64,000 nucleotides of DNA, taken from assembly GCA_910575475.1 (NCBI GenBank), contig CAJTGD010000013.1:1-64000 (forward strand). The letters are read 5' to 3'. Within the stretch, counting starts at the first letter, position 1, and every line of letters starts with the position of its first letter. Under the pieces are notes generated by a model. It saw nothing but the letters and a program-made list of their open reading frames with translations. It ran no database searches and was not told the origin of the DNA. A program made the position numbers and the translations under genes. The DNA is from Lachnospiraceae bacterium (GTDB lineage: Bacteria > Bacillota > Clostridia > Lachnospirales > Lachnospiraceae). Shown piece after piece: positions 8,658 through 17,111 of this stretch.

Positions 8658-10214
8658 ATGAAACCTTTTTTCACACCATATAAAAAGAAAATAAAGCAAG
8701 TCACGGCGCGCCGTACCGTGGGAATCTTTCTGTCGGCCGCGATGGTATTCCCTATGCTGCCGGCGGGAGGAATGACCGTGCATGCCTCGAAGGAAGCGGC
8801 AGAACTTTGCGGGCATCATCCGGAGCATACGGCTGAATGCGGATACGAGACAGAGGGGCAATGTACCTATGACTGCCGCATTTGCCCCATTGAGGACTTG
8901 ATCGGAGCTCTGCCGGGCGAGGTGACGGAGGACAATGAGGAAGCAGTGCAAAAACAGCTTGACGAAATCTTTGACCGGTTTACAGAATTGACGGAGTACG
9001 AACAGAAAACGATCGACCTGTCCCTCTGCTATACGCTGCAGAAGGAACCGGCCGCGGCGCCGATTTTAAATCCTTTTGAGGTTACAAGTAATCTTGATTT
9101 CAGCAATGCAGCTGCAGATCAGGGAGATCTGGATACGCAAGGCTATCATTGGGACAGCGGCAACAAGAAGCTTCAGCTGAAAAATGTGCGTATTAACAGT
9201 ACTGTGACTCTGCCGGACGACGCAGTGACGATCGAGACAACGGGGGACTGCTCCATTCAAAAGTTGGGAATTGGAACCGGAGCCCCGGATAAAGCGAGGC
9301 TGAACTTCACCGGAACGGGCACGCTGACAGTGGAACAGGAAATGAATATCAGCGGCGGTGACGGCAATATTCTTACAGTAGCGGCGGGAGCCAGTGTCAT
9401 GGCCGAGGGCGGGATATCCATCGGCGCCAGCGGCGGAACAAACTCCACTGTGACTGTATATGGGACACTAACGGCAAAGAGTACGGGCGATCCAAGCTTC
9501 CCGGCCATATTCGCCGGAACGGTAGTCGTGGGTGGCGGCGGCCTGCTGGAGGTTTCAGGAAAACAGGGGGTACAGCTCAATGGTATGCTTTCCGGCAGCA
9601 GTCATAACGTGGCAGGGGTGTTTACCGTCCAGGAGGACGGCTGCTTTAAGGCCGACTGCGAGGAGTACAATGTCAGGGCATTGCCGCTTGGAGGTGCATT
9701 CTCCCCGAGCAGCAATCCGGACCAGGCATTCCGTATTCCGGAAGGATATCTGCCCGCAGACTGCAAGGTGAAGTGGGAGACAGATGCGGTCAACCTTGTG
9801 AGGAAAAGCACAGAAGTCGTGTACACAGGACCTTTGACCATCGGCAAAAGCAACCGTTCGCCGGACGATTCCGGTCATGATAATACAGGATCTGCCAACC
9901 GTCCGGCAGGCGGCAGTGGGAATATCTACACAAAGCCGGATGACGATAGCGGGGATATTGATACAAAGCCGGATGACGGCGGGGAAGATATTGATACAAA
10001 GCCGTCTGAGGGGCCTGAGGATACTTCGTCCGGGACGGACAGCGAAAATACGCCGGCAAAATCTCCAAAGACAGGCGCCGGGGATCAAGGTCAGCAGAAC
10101 GGACAGGCCCGGAGCCCTTGGGGAATCATGGCGGCCGGCGCACTGGTGCTCGTCATGGGCATCGTCGGGTTTTCATCGGTAAAGCGGAAGAAAAGAGGAG
10201 GCCGCCGTCTGTAA
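8658..10214 (+). CDS. Secreted cell-wall-anchored protein with SPKTG sorting motif
   Basis: A 518-residue exported protein. A long basic N-region and hydrophobic core (residues 1-45, ending VHASKEAA) form the signal peptide. Next comes a Cys/His segment, CGHHPEHTAECGY...CTYDCRICPIEDLIGALP, common in Lachnospiraceae surface proteins. Residues 140-390 form a Gly/Thr/Ser-rich region with beta-helix character (repeated TVTLPDDAVTIETTG-like and GTGTLTVE strands). Asp/Pro-rich linkers with three DTKPDD-type repeats follow, then SPKTGAGDQ, a membrane helix (GIMAAGALVLVMGIVGF) and KRKKRGGRR. SPKTG is read as an LPxTG variant for sortase. GGAGGATGATACTGTT precedes the ATG. Its adhesin or scaffold role is unknown. 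Confidence 0.8.
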   Translation: MKPFFTPYKKKIKQVTARRTVGIFLSAAMVFPMLPAGGMTVHASKEAAELCGHHPEHTAECGYETEGQCTYDCRICPIEDLIGALPGEVTEDNEEAVQKQLDEIFDRFTELTEYEQKTIDLSLCYTLQKEPAAAPILNPFEVTSNLDFSNAAADQGDLDTQGYHWDSGNKKLQLKNVRINSTVTLPDDAVTIETTGDCSIQKLGIGTGAPDKARLNFTGTGTLTVEQEMNISGGDGNILTVAAGASVMAEGGISIGASGGTNSTVTVYGTLTAKSTGDPSFPAIFAGTVVVGGGGLLEVSGKQGVQLNGMLSGSSHNVAGVFTVQEDGCFKADCEEYNVRALPLGGAFSPSSNPDQAFRIPEGYLPADCKVKWETDAVNLVRKSTEVVYTGPLTIGKSNRSPDDSGHDNTGSANRPAGGSGNIYTKPDDDSGDIDTKPDDGGEDIDTKPSEGPEDTSSGTDSENTPAKSPKTGAGDQGQQNGQARSPWGIMAAGALVLVMGIVGFSSVKRKKRGGRRL

Positions 10215-10266
10215 GGGAAAACAAAAAGAACATTAAAAGATACTGCAAAAATGAAAGGAGTCAATC

Positions 10267-10493
10267 ATGGCGGAGTGTTTCATTGTCGGGCTCGGCGGAT
10301 TTATCGGAGCAGTCTGCAGATATCTGATCGGACTGATCCCGTTGAGAGTACGACATTTTCATCCTTTGCGCTGGAAACAGGCGGCCTGATCGAGGATGGA
10401 AGAATGAAGCTTGCGGTGCTGTATGCGGTATTGAGCGTGGCGGTCGGACTCATCGCGGTATCCGCAGGGCAGGAAATAGTCCGGAAAATCTGA
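10267..10493 (+). pseudogene. crcB: crcB (Fluc fluoride channel) with internal deletion
   Basis: From the ATG at 10267, behind GAAAGGAG, the protein MAECFIVGLGGFIGAVCRYLIGLIPL is the N-terminus of a CrcB/Fluc channel. The frame then shifts. In another frame TTFSSFALETGG (the conserved S/T-T-F-S motif) and the last membrane helix, through GQEIVRKI, follow directly. About 50 central residues, including the second helix and its conserved Asn, are gone. No fluoride riboswitch is apparent in the 50 bases upstream. The channel cannot be functional as read. Confidence 0.8.
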
Positions 10494-10522
10494 TGGATTG
10501 GAAAAGGAGGCGCAAGAAAAAG

Positions 10523-10936
10523 ATGTGGCTTATATTTGCACTGTTGTCCGCAGTTTTTGCGGCACTTACTTCCATATTGGCGAAGGTCGGGATCGAAGGA
10601 GTCAATTCCAATCTGGCAACAGCTATCCGGACCGTAGTTGTCGTCATAATGGCATGGGGGATGGTATTCCTGACCCATGCGCAGAACGGCATTTCAGAGA
10701 TCAGCAGAAAAAGCTGGCTGTTCCTGATCCTGTCGGGTCTGGCGACGGGCGGATCATGGCTGTGCTATTACCGGGCACTGCAGCTGGGCGAGGCGTCGAA
10801 GGTGGTGCCGATTGATAAGCTGAGCGTGGTGATCACACTGGTTTTGGCGTTTGTATTTCTGCATGAGCAATTTACGGCAAAATCCCTGATCGGATGTGTG
10901 CTGATCGGCGCGGGGACCCTCCTTATGGTGATATAA
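10523..10936 (+). CDS. EamA-family (DMT) transporter, single-domain
   Basis: A 137-residue membrane protein with one EamA repeat: about five helices, with ALTSILAKVGIEGVNSNLATAIRT early and GEASKVVPIDKLSVVITLVLAFVFLHEQFT late. Single-domain members of this size exist and are thought to dimerise, so it may be complete. I chose 10523 over 10493 because AAGGAGG (10504-10510) lies just upstream. It follows the broken crcB at once. The substrate of the drug/metabolite transporter is unknown. Confidence 0.8.
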   Translation: MWLIFALLSAVFAALTSILAKVGIEGVNSNLATAIRTVVVVIMAWGMVFLTHAQNGISEISRKSWLFLILSGLATGGSWLCYYRALQLGEASKVVPIDKLSVVITLVLAFVFLHEQFTAKSLIGCVLIGAGTLLMVI

Positions 10937-11496
10937 GACTCTGTGCAGAAAGGCCGTCGCCGGCGGCCTTATTTGCTGAGAAGGGCTTTAAGCAGGTCAC
11001 CATGAAGGATATCTGTGAAGCCGCCAGGCTGAGCCGGGGCGGTCTGTACTGCCATTATGACAGTACCCGTCAGATTTTCCAGGAGATGATCAGCGATATG
11101 ATGGACCGCCAGGATCAGGAGATCGACCGGAGGATCGGGCAGGGGCAGTCCGCCGTTACGATCCTGAACGACATCTTGGAGGTCTACAGGAGGGAAATGC
11201 TCGACAGCCGGTCGTCATTAAGCCTGGCAATCTACGAGTATTTCAGCCTTCCGGACCTTGCAGACCGGGAAAATGCGCTATACGCGCAGTACCAGCTTTC
11301 CGCGGATGCATGGAAAAAGCTGATACGGTATGGGATCGGAAGGCAGGAATTTCAGGAAGTGGATATTGACGCGGTATTTCATCTGATCCTGTTTTCCTAC
11401 CAGGGAGTCAGGATGTACAGCAGACGGATGTCTGTAGATGAGGAGATCCCCTCCGGGATCATCAGAGAGATCAAAAAAATATTAGTAAAGGAGTGA
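10894..11496 (+). CDS. TetR/AcrR regulator with damaged 5' end
   Basis: The recognisable protein begins around ALFAEKGFKQVTMKDICEAARLSRGGLYCHYDS, a TetR helix-turn-helix, followed by a full-length ligand domain ending EIKKILVKE. The usual first 12-15 residues are missing. The open frame only reaches an ATG (10894) inside the preceding eamA gene, with no ribosome binding site. The join lies in AAGGCCG...CGGCCTT, which looks like the former eamA terminator hairpin fused to mid-tetR. It may be translated by coupling from eamA or be dead. It precedes a nucleoside phosphorylase by seven bases and probably once controlled it. Confidence 0.65.
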   Translation: MCADRRGDPPYGDIRLCAERPSPAALFAEKGFKQVTMKDICEAARLSRGGLYCHYDSTRQIFQEMISDMMDRQDQEIDRRIGQGQSAVTILNDILEVYRREMLDSRSSLSLAIYEYFSLPDLADRENALYAQYQLSADAWKKLIRYGIGRQEFQEVDIDAVFHLILFSYQGVRMYSRRMSVDEEIPSGIIREIKKILVKE

Positions 11497-11503
11497 GTTT
11501 AAA

Positions 11504-12268
11504 ATGTCAACTATATTTGACCAATTTTGTGAAGAACAGGACGCAATGATCAACCCCCGTGATCTCACCCCCAAAGTGGACGGATTCCCGGAGGTGTGCG
11601 TCACCACATTTTCCGAAGGCATCATAAACGATTTTATTGAGCGTAACCCGGCGAAGGTCATTGCTCATCTGTATACCGCAAACGGACAGCTTCCCGTATA
11701 TGAGATCGGATACGCGGGCAAAAAAATGGGCTTATTCCTTTCCAGGGTAGGCGCTCCTGCCTGCGTGGCGGGCCTGGAGGAGGTCATCGCCATGGGAGCG
11801 AAGAAGCTGATACAGTTCGGCTGTTGCGGCGTATTGGACCAGGCCGCGGCGGACAACCGGATTATCATTCCGTCGTCAGCGGTCAGGGACGAGGGCACAA
11901 GCTACCACTATATCCCGAAAAGCGAGGAGATCCATGCGGACAGAGCATCCGTTGATGCGGCGGTCAGGTGCATGGAACGGCATGGGATCCCCTATGTAGT
12001 AGGGAAGATTTGGACGTCGGACGCCATCTACCGGGAAACAAGGCAGGCGGTGGAGGAGCGCAAAAAGCAGGGCTGCATTGCAGTGGAGATGGAATGCTCC
12101 GCCTCGATGGCCGCCGCCCGCTTCCGGAAGATCCCGATCCTCCAGTTTTTCTACGGGGCGGACAGCCTGGATTCCGACAAATGGGAGCCAAGGGATCTGA
12201 CGGATTACGGCATGAGCTGTAAGGATAAATATATGGCCATCGCGTTGGAGTGCGGAATTGAACTTTAG
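11504..12268 (+). CDS. Nucleoside phosphorylase (PNP/UDP family)
   Basis: A 254-residue cytoplasmic enzyme that would split a nucleoside with phosphate into base and pentose 1-phosphate. Family marks are the phosphate-binding LSRVGAPACVAGLEE, the glycine-rich LIQFGCCGVLDQ, IWTSDAIYRET, and the purine/uridine phosphorylase signature region CIAVEMECSAS, where the EMEC glutamates bind ribose. It resembles the uridine-phosphorylase-like branch more than trimeric PNP. GGAGTGAGTTTAAA precedes the ATG. It sits in one unit with the TetR gene and converges on a histidine kinase with only 16 bases between, no terminator seen. Confidence 0.85.
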   Translation: MSTIFDQFCEEQDAMINPRDLTPKVDGFPEVCVTTFSEGIINDFIERNPAKVIAHLYTANGQLPVYEIGYAGKKMGLFLSRVGAPACVAGLEEVIAMGAKKLIQFGCCGVLDQAAADNRIIIPSSAVRDEGTSYHYIPKSEEIHADRASVDAAVRCMERHGIPYVVGKIWTSDAIYRETRQAVEERKKQGCIAVEMECSASMAAARFRKIPILQFFYGADSLDSDKWEPRDLTDYGMSCKDKYMAIALECGIEL

Positions 12269-12284
12269 AAATATAGGATCACTT

Positions 12285-13583
12285 TCATATCCGTCCCTCA
12301 ATCCTTACCGTCGCGGTAAATATGCTCCCGTTATAGTATAATTCAAGATCGTCCCCCGGGTGGTTCAGCATCCTGCGTATACTGAAAAGTCCCAGCCCGC
12401 CGTCTTTTTTAGCAGACAGGATCCGGTCGCCGCTCTTTCGGATCTGGCCGTTGTAGGAATTTTCTACCAGCATCATCAGATGATCCTCCAGCCAGCGGCC
12501 CCGCACGTTGATAAAGGAATTTCCTTCCATCCTCTGGCATGCCTCCAGGGCATTTTCCAGAAGATTTCCCGTTACGATGCACAGTGTGAGGTCGTCGATG
12601 GGCACGTGCGCCGAGAGATCCATCTGCACACAAAACGAGATTCCGGCCCTCTTCGCCCTGGCGGCATATTCCTTCAGAAGCCCGTTTACCGCCTGATTCC
12701 GGCAGAACACCTCCCCCTCGGAGATGTCCAGCTCCTGCTGGAGGCTTCTCAGATACTGCATCTGCTCCTCCCGCCCCATGTGGAGGAGTGCATGGATATG
12801 ATGCCGGAAATCGTGTTTGATGATCCGGATCTGTTCGATATGCTCCAGCGTCTGGTTATAGTATTCCCTTTGCCTTGCGATGACCTGACGCGCGAACGCC
12901 AGCTCGTCCTGGGCACGTTTCCGGTCCATGGTTTCCAGGATGCTGTTGACGATCATCACATACAGGACAAGCATCATCCCGCACAGCGACAGAAAAAACA
13001 GAACGTCTTCAATCCCGCGCAGGTACAGCGCCTGGGAGGAGAATACCGTATTTCTCCCGGCAAAAAGGATCGAGAGAAACACGGCCGGATAAGCGGCCAG
13101 CAACGCGCCGCCCCTTGCGGAAAGCCAGGAAAAAAGAATGCGTACCCTTCCTCTCAGCCAGAACCAGATTATGCAGAAAAATCCGCAGGCGGAAAGTACG
13201 GCCGCGCATATGCATATCTGCCAGTAGGACAGAGCCACGCGCTCCTGTAGAAACCAGGCGGCAAGCTCATTCAGCGAGGTCCCCGCGACGGCGAACAGCC
13301 AGGCGGAGAGATAGAGAAACGCTTTTTCCAGCAGGCAGCCTTCAAAGAATACAAGCAGCACCAGAAAAAAGATACCGGCAAAAATACCCTGCAGCGCGTA
13401 AGACGTCTGCAGATCCATATGGGACACAGACCTCATGGCAATCATAATGCCCCACAGATAGACGGACACAGCGGTTATTTTTTCACGGTCTCCATACCGC
13501 GGTTCCAGGCATATAAAAATCGGCATCATGCGAATCGCCAGATAGATCAGATCCAGAAACACCTTGCAGGCGAAATCATTCAT
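12285..13583 (-). CDS. GHKL sensor histidine kinase (AgrC/HPK10 type)
   Basis: A 432-residue membrane kinase. The first 220 residues are six to seven hydrophobic helices. IRIIKHDFRHHIHALL is the phosphoacceptor box typical of this class. Then come CIVTGNLLENALEAC (N box) and GGLGLFSIRRML (G box), ending with VRIEGRI. It lies 20 bases behind the LytTR regulator gene and is surely its partner. Peptide- and metabolite-sensing kinases both occur in the family. Its link to the adjacent symporter is discussed under the regulatory site at 14539. Confidence 0.88.
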   Translation of the reverse strand: MNDFACKVFLDLIYLAIRMMPIFICLEPRYGDREKITAVSVYLWGIMIAMRSVSHMDLQTSYALQGIFAGIFFLVLLVFFEGCLLEKAFLYLSAWLFAVAGTSLNELAAWFLQERVALSYWQICICAAVLSACGFFCIIWFWLRGRVRILFSWLSARGGALLAAYPAVFLSILFAGRNTVFSSQALYLRGIEDVLFFLSLCGMMLVLYVMIVNSILETMDRKRAQDELAFARQVIARQREYYNQTLEHIEQIRIIKHDFRHHIHALLHMGREEQMQYLRSLQQELDISEGEVFCRNQAVNGLLKEYAARAKRAGISFCVQMDLSAHVPIDDLTLCIVTGNLLENALEACQRMEGNSFINVRGRWLEDHLMMLVENSYNGQIRKSGDRILSAKKDGGLGLFSIRRMLNHPGDDLELYYNGSIFTATVRIEGRI

Positions 13584-13603
13584 AACAGCCTCACTCCATC
13601 AGC

Positions 13604-14311
13604 CTACTTTAACCGATAGCGGTAGTAGGTCTGTTTGCTTTCTTTATAAAAATTTCTCGATACAGGGATCATGCTGCCGTTATCCATCACAAAACAGGAG
13701 TCCTCCAGATGCCGGACATGATCCAGATTCACAAGGTAGCTCTGGTGGCACCGCAGGAATCCCCTGTATTTTTCCAGCTTTCCCTGCACCCAGGACAGCT
13801 TTTGCCCGATGGAAATGGTCTTTTGGTCCGCAAGGTTCGCGTAAACCCGGTGGAGCCTGCTCTCAAAGAAAACGACCTGATCCAGCGAGAGTTCCAGGGG
13901 CATCCGATTGTAAACCACCGGAAGGACAGGCTTTTCGCAGCGCAGTCTCTGTTCAGCTACCCTCTGCATCGTCTCATCAAACAGTTCTCTGGTTATGGGC
14001 TTCAAAAGGAATCCCGCCGCATTGACACGATACCCCTCCACGGCAGACTCCAGCGATGAAGTGATAAAAACGATCACAGGGCTGACGCTTCTCTGCCGCA
14101 GGATATCCGCCCCCTGGATCCCCGACGTGCCCGGAAGCATCACATCCAAAAGATAAAGCCCGTATTCCCTGCCGGAGTCCAGAAGAGAATCCATATCCTC
14201 AAAGACGTACACCCCTGGCTCCATCCCCCGTTCCTCAAAAAATGCTTCCGCGTACTCTGCGATGACCCGGCCCTCGGCCGCCGTATCCTCACATACCGCA
14301 ATCTCCAACAT
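13604..14311 (-). CDS. LytTR-family response regulator
   Basis: A 235-residue regulator. The receiver domain starts at MLEIAVCEDTAAEG with the phosphoacceptor in LYLLDVMLPG, then FITSS and LKPI. The LytTR DNA-binding domain (about 135-235) includes VVFFESRLHRVYANL, FLRCHQSYLVNLDHV and IPVSRNFYKE. I take the start at 14311, behind AAGGGGGCTG, rather than the longer frame. It is the first gene of the pair with the GHKL kinase. It probably activates the divergent symporter gene. Confidence 0.9.
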   Translation of the reverse strand: MLEIAVCEDTAAEGRVIAEYAEAFFEERGMEPGVYVFEDMDSLLDSGREYGLYLLDVMLPGTSGIQGADILRQRSVSPVIVFITSSLESAVEGYRVNAAGFLLKPITRELFDETMQRVAEQRLRCEKPVLPVVYNRMPLELSLDQVVFFESRLHRVYANLADQKTISIGQKLSWVQGKLEKYRGFLRCHQSYLVNLDHVRHLEDSCFVMDNGSMIPVSRNFYKESKQTYYRYRLK

Positions 14312-14341
14312 GTTCACAGCCCCCCTTCTTCTATATGAGCA

Positions 14342-14368
14342 CTCACGGCTGATGAAATCTGCCGTGAG
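14342..14368. repeat. Palindromic element CTCACGGC-loop-GCCGTGAG
   Basis: An 8-bp perfect stem encloses an 11-base loop containing GATGAAATCT. The same stem and loop recur at 44140-44164. An outer pair, GAGCACTC and a GATTGCTC-like arm, flanks this copy, as at 19907-19964. Confidence 0.6.
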
Positions 14369-14492
14369 GATTGCTCTGCTGTTCACACCCTGACCGGGCA
14401 CTCACAATAGCTGTAACTCACCGTTACCCGACACTTTTATTTTATATAGGATTCACTTTTAAGTCAAGGAAACCTTTTACTCCCATGCGTTA

Positions 14493-14521
14493 CTGATCAC
14501 GGCCTGACCGGCCATGATCAG
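14493..14521. repeat. Hairpin in the RR/symporter intergenic region
   Basis: CTGATCACGGCC pairs with GGCCATGATCAG (one mismatch) around a five-base loop. There is no T-run on either strand. It lies between the divergent response-regulator and symporter genes and could act as an operator or an mRNA structure. Confidence 0.5.
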
Positions 14522-14538
14522 TACCCCCGATTCGCCAT

Positions 14539-14568
14539 ATTTGGTATCTTTTTTGCATTTTTGGTAAT
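14539..14568 (+). promoter_or_regulatory. Candidate LytTR direct repeats upstream of symporter
   Basis: ATTTGGTATC and TTTTGGTAAT are direct repeats 20 bp apart. LytTR regulators bind pairs of 9-10-bp direct repeats about 21 bp apart just upstream of -35. A likely -10 (TAAAAT, about 14590) with no good -35 follows at a suitable distance. Control of the symporter by the neighbouring regulator is inferred. Confidence 0.45.
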
Positions 14569-14646
14569 TTTCCAATTTTTGAAACATGGTAAAATAGAAA
14601 TAGAAACTCAAGACTCAGAAGGATTCTAAAAAGGAGGGTATTTTTT

Positions 14647-16104
14647 ATGAGTACGAACATTTTGGTAGTTGCGATCGTTATTATCTACCTGCTTTTCATG
14701 CTGTGGATCGGCTGGTATTCTTCCACGAAGATCAGCAGCAACACGGATTTTATGGTAGCGGGACGCCGTCTGGGACCCTTGCTCATGGCGGGGACTCTGG
14801 CAGCTACGGAGATCGGGGGCGGAAGCTCGCTGGGGGTCGTGCAGAACGGGATGTCCGGCTTCGGGCTCAGCGCGTCCTGGTATATTACCACCATGGGAAT
14901 CGCGTTTGTCATCCTGAGCTTTATCGCGCCGAAATTCCGTGCCGCGACCGTAAAGACGGTTCCCGAATATTTCCGCAGGCGTTATGGAAAATCCTGCGGG
15001 CTTATCACAGCTATTATTATGCTTCTTCCGCTGGTGGGGCTGACCGCGGGGCAGTTTATCGCCTCTGCCGTGATCCTTTCCACCATGCTGAGCCTGGACT
15101 ATCAGGTGGCTGTCATCATTGTAGCGGTTGTCGTGACCGTGTACTCTATTATGGGCGGTCTGTGGAGTGTGACATTGACGGACTTTGTCCAGGTATTCCT
15201 CATCGTCATCGGTATGATCATTGCCGTTCCCTTTGCCCTGAATTATGCCGGCGGCTGGGACAGCGTTGTGGCAAATATTCCGGAAGGGACGTTGAACATG
15301 TTCGAGGGCTATGATATTTTCGGTATCATTTCCCTTGTCATCATGTATGTCGCCACCTTCTCCGTAGGCCAGGAGGCTGTCTCCCGTTTTTACGCGGCAA
15401 GAGACGAAAAAGCGGCAAAGGGCGGCGCATGGCTGGCAGCTCTTGTGAACTTTATCTATGCGTTTATACCGACAGTCCTGGGGATCATCACGCTGGCTCT
15501 CATCAACATGGACAAATTCAGCGCTTCCCAGTTTGAGTCCGTAGGCGCGCGCTACGCGCTTCCGGTCCTCGCTATCAATACCATGCCTGCCCTGATCTGC
15601 GGACTGCTGTTTGCCGGAATCATTTCCGCCACAATGTCAAGCTCTGACTCCGACCTTCTGGGCGCGGGCTCCATATTTGCAAACGACATTTACAAGGCGG
15701 TATTAAAACCCGACGCGTCCAGCAAATCGGTCATGAACGTAACGAAGATCGTAATGTGCCTGGTAGGTGTGGCCTCCATGTTCATTGCCCTGTTTAACAC
15801 ACAGAGCATCGTCTCCATCCTGATGTTCTGCTTTACGCTCCGCGCGGCAGGTTCCTTCTTCCCTTACGTGATGGGGCATTATTGGAAAAAAGCTTCCAAG
15901 GCGGGAACCATCGCTTCCCTGCTGGCGGGGACCGTTGTGGTCATCTATCTGGAGCATATTTCCGGCGGCGTGCTTTTTGGAATCACGTTCAGCCAGCCGA
16001 TCATTCCGGGACTGGTTGCCGCCTTTATCGCTTTCATCCTATTCTCCATGGTGATGCCGCCCGAGACGGAGACGACCGAGCTGGCGCCGGAGGAAGACGA
16101 ATAG
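14647..16104 (+). CDS. Sodium:solute symporter (SSS family)
   Basis: A 485-residue inner-membrane protein with about 13 hydrophobic helices. Family marks are YSSTKISSNTDFMVAGRRLGP, TEIGGGSSLGVVQNGM, VPEYFRRRYGK and, in the core, TLTDFVQVFLIVIGM. ATMSSSDSDLLGAGSIFANDIYK is the SSS sodium-site region. The acidic tail ETETTELAPEEDE is cytoplasmic. AAAAAGGAGGG precedes the ATG. It is monocistronic, with a strong terminator after it. Substrates in this group include amino acids, pantothenate and carboxylates, and none can be chosen from sequence. Divergence from a LytTR/GHKL pair suggests induced expression. Confidence 0.88.
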   Translation: MSTNILVVAIVIIYLLFMLWIGWYSSTKISSNTDFMVAGRRLGPLLMAGTLAATEIGGGSSLGVVQNGMSGFGLSASWYITTMGIAFVILSFIAPKFRAATVKTVPEYFRRRYGKSCGLITAIIMLLPLVGLTAGQFIASAVILSTMLSLDYQVAVIIVAVVVTVYSIMGGLWSVTLTDFVQVFLIVIGMIIAVPFALNYAGGWDSVVANIPEGTLNMFEGYDIFGIISLVIMYVATFSVGQEAVSRFYAARDEKAAKGGAWLAALVNFIYAFIPTVLGIITLALINMDKFSASQFESVGARYALPVLAINTMPALICGLLFAGIISATMSSSDSDLLGAGSIFANDIYKAVLKPDASSKSVMNVTKIVMCLVGVASMFIALFNTQSIVSILMFCFTLRAAGSFFPYVMGHYWKKASKAGTIASLLAGTVVVIYLEHISGGVLFGITFSQPIIPGLVAAFIAFILFSMVMPPETETTELAPEEDE

Positions 16105-16141
16105 AATATTCTGTGCGCCAGATAAATCTGCTATCCACACA

Positions 16142-16178
16142 AAAAACGGATACCCAGCCATTAAGGTATCCGTTTTTA
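16142..16178. terminator. Bidirectional Rho-independent terminator
   Basis: AAAAACGGATACC pairs perfectly with GGTATCCGTTTTT around a ten-base loop, giving a T-run in both directions. It ends the symporter on the plus strand and the Rpn remnant on the minus strand. Confidence 0.9.
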
Positions 16179-16183
16179 TCATC

Positions 16184-16565
16184 TTATAATTTACTAATTT
16201 CTTCCAGTGTCAAATCTGTTGCTTTTACGATTTGATCATGGGGCATATTCATTTTTAAAAGATTCCGGGCAATTTCAATATCTCATCCCTTCCTTGCATT
16301 ATACAATGCCTGTGCCTCATCATGCCTTGCTTTCGCACGGAGCCTTTCCTTCTCACAGAACTCTGACGAAGCCGTAATCGTATAATAAGCATTGATCGCC
16401 TGATTCATAACTGGCACCTCCATCTCTTTAATTTTTTCCAGTTCCTCTTCAGTCTCCGCCTTGAACAGCGAAAGCCACAACAGTAACATATTATCCTCAC
16501 GCACATCATCCGGCAGTTTGGGAAGCTCAAAGAAATGGAACCCCATTTTGTCTGACAGCAGTGTG
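16184..16565 (-). pseudogene. Rpn/PDDEXK_2 protein, C-terminal remnant with stop
   Basis: Reading leftward from about 16565, SDKMGFHFFELPKLPDD, then a run through WLSLFKAETEEELEKIKEM and SSEFCEKERLRAKARHDEA, is the C-terminal part of Rpn-family nuclease/transposase-like proteins. A TGA at 16283-16285 interrupts it after YNARKG. The frame continues as DIEIARNLLKMNMPHDQIVKA and ends LEEISKL at 16184, the expected family tail. The nuclease core is missing upstream. It is a dead copy. Confidence 0.8.
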
Positions 16566-16601
16566 AGTAGTAGAAAACACACACAGGAGAGGAAGCAGAG
16601 T

Positions 16602-16694
16602 ATGAAAAAGGTGGATTTCAATACCAACTGGAGCTGCAAGTGCTTAAGCAGCGGCGGGGAGGAATTTGCTATTTCCGATTCGGTTTTCTTTTGA
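16602..16694 (+). pseudogene. Possible GH2 beta-galactosidase N-terminal scrap
   Basis: Behind AGGAGAGGAAGCAGAGT, an ATG opens MKKVDFNTNWSCKCL, followed by about 15 unrelated residues and a stop. The FNxNW start is typical of the first strand of GH2 beta-galactosidases. The match is only about 15 residues, so this is tentative. It abuts two other remnants, which fits a deletion junction. Confidence 0.3.
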
Positions 16695-17082
16695 TCGCCA
16701 GCATCTTCATATAATCGTCGAAATCAGCCGTATCGGTCGGTTCAAACATGACCCATTTTCCGTCACGATAGGTTTTTGCCTCATCATATTGCCTGCAGAC
16801 GGCGTCAGAAAGAGTACCCCTTATATTTTCAAATTTGGTTCTTTCATCTTTTCCAAAGATGATCATGAATCCAACACAACTGCTTTTTGCGTACAGGCTG
16901 CAAAGGGTTTTTCCGCCTCTGCGGTATTTGTACTCGTAAGTCCAATTCTTACCGCCGGTATTCCATAATTGTTCCATATCGTATTTTTTATCAATAGCCG
17001 AACATAACGCTTGCCAGACTTCATACAAGGATTGTCCGAGCAATTCAGTCATAGCTGCATGAGACGGTATATTTTCAAGCAT
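16669..17082 (-). CDS. DUF3788 family protein
   Basis: A 137-residue cytoplasmic protein. LYEVWQALCSAIDKKYDMEQLW, GGKNWTYEYKYRRGGKTLCSLYAK and a C-terminal MFEPTDTADFDDYMKMLAIKRKP are characteristic of DUF3788. AAGGAGGAGATACG gives an excellent ribosome binding site. The gene looks complete. The family has no established biochemical role. Its structural class resembles small sensing or binding proteins that often sit alone. Confidence 0.8.
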   Translation of the reverse strand: MLENIPSHAAMTELLGQSLYEVWQALCSAIDKKYDMEQLWNTGGKNWTYEYKYRRGGKTLCSLYAKSSCVGFMIIFGKDERTKFENIRGTLSDAVCRQYDEAKTYRDGKWVMFEPTDTADFDDYMKMLAIKRKPNRK

Positions 17083-17111
17083 CGTATCTCCTCCTTAAAT
17101 TCCGTTCACGA

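Noticed and set aside
10200-10267. Fluoride riboswitch upstream of crcB
   Set aside because: The 50-odd bases before the gene lack the conserved elements of the crcB motif and are too short.
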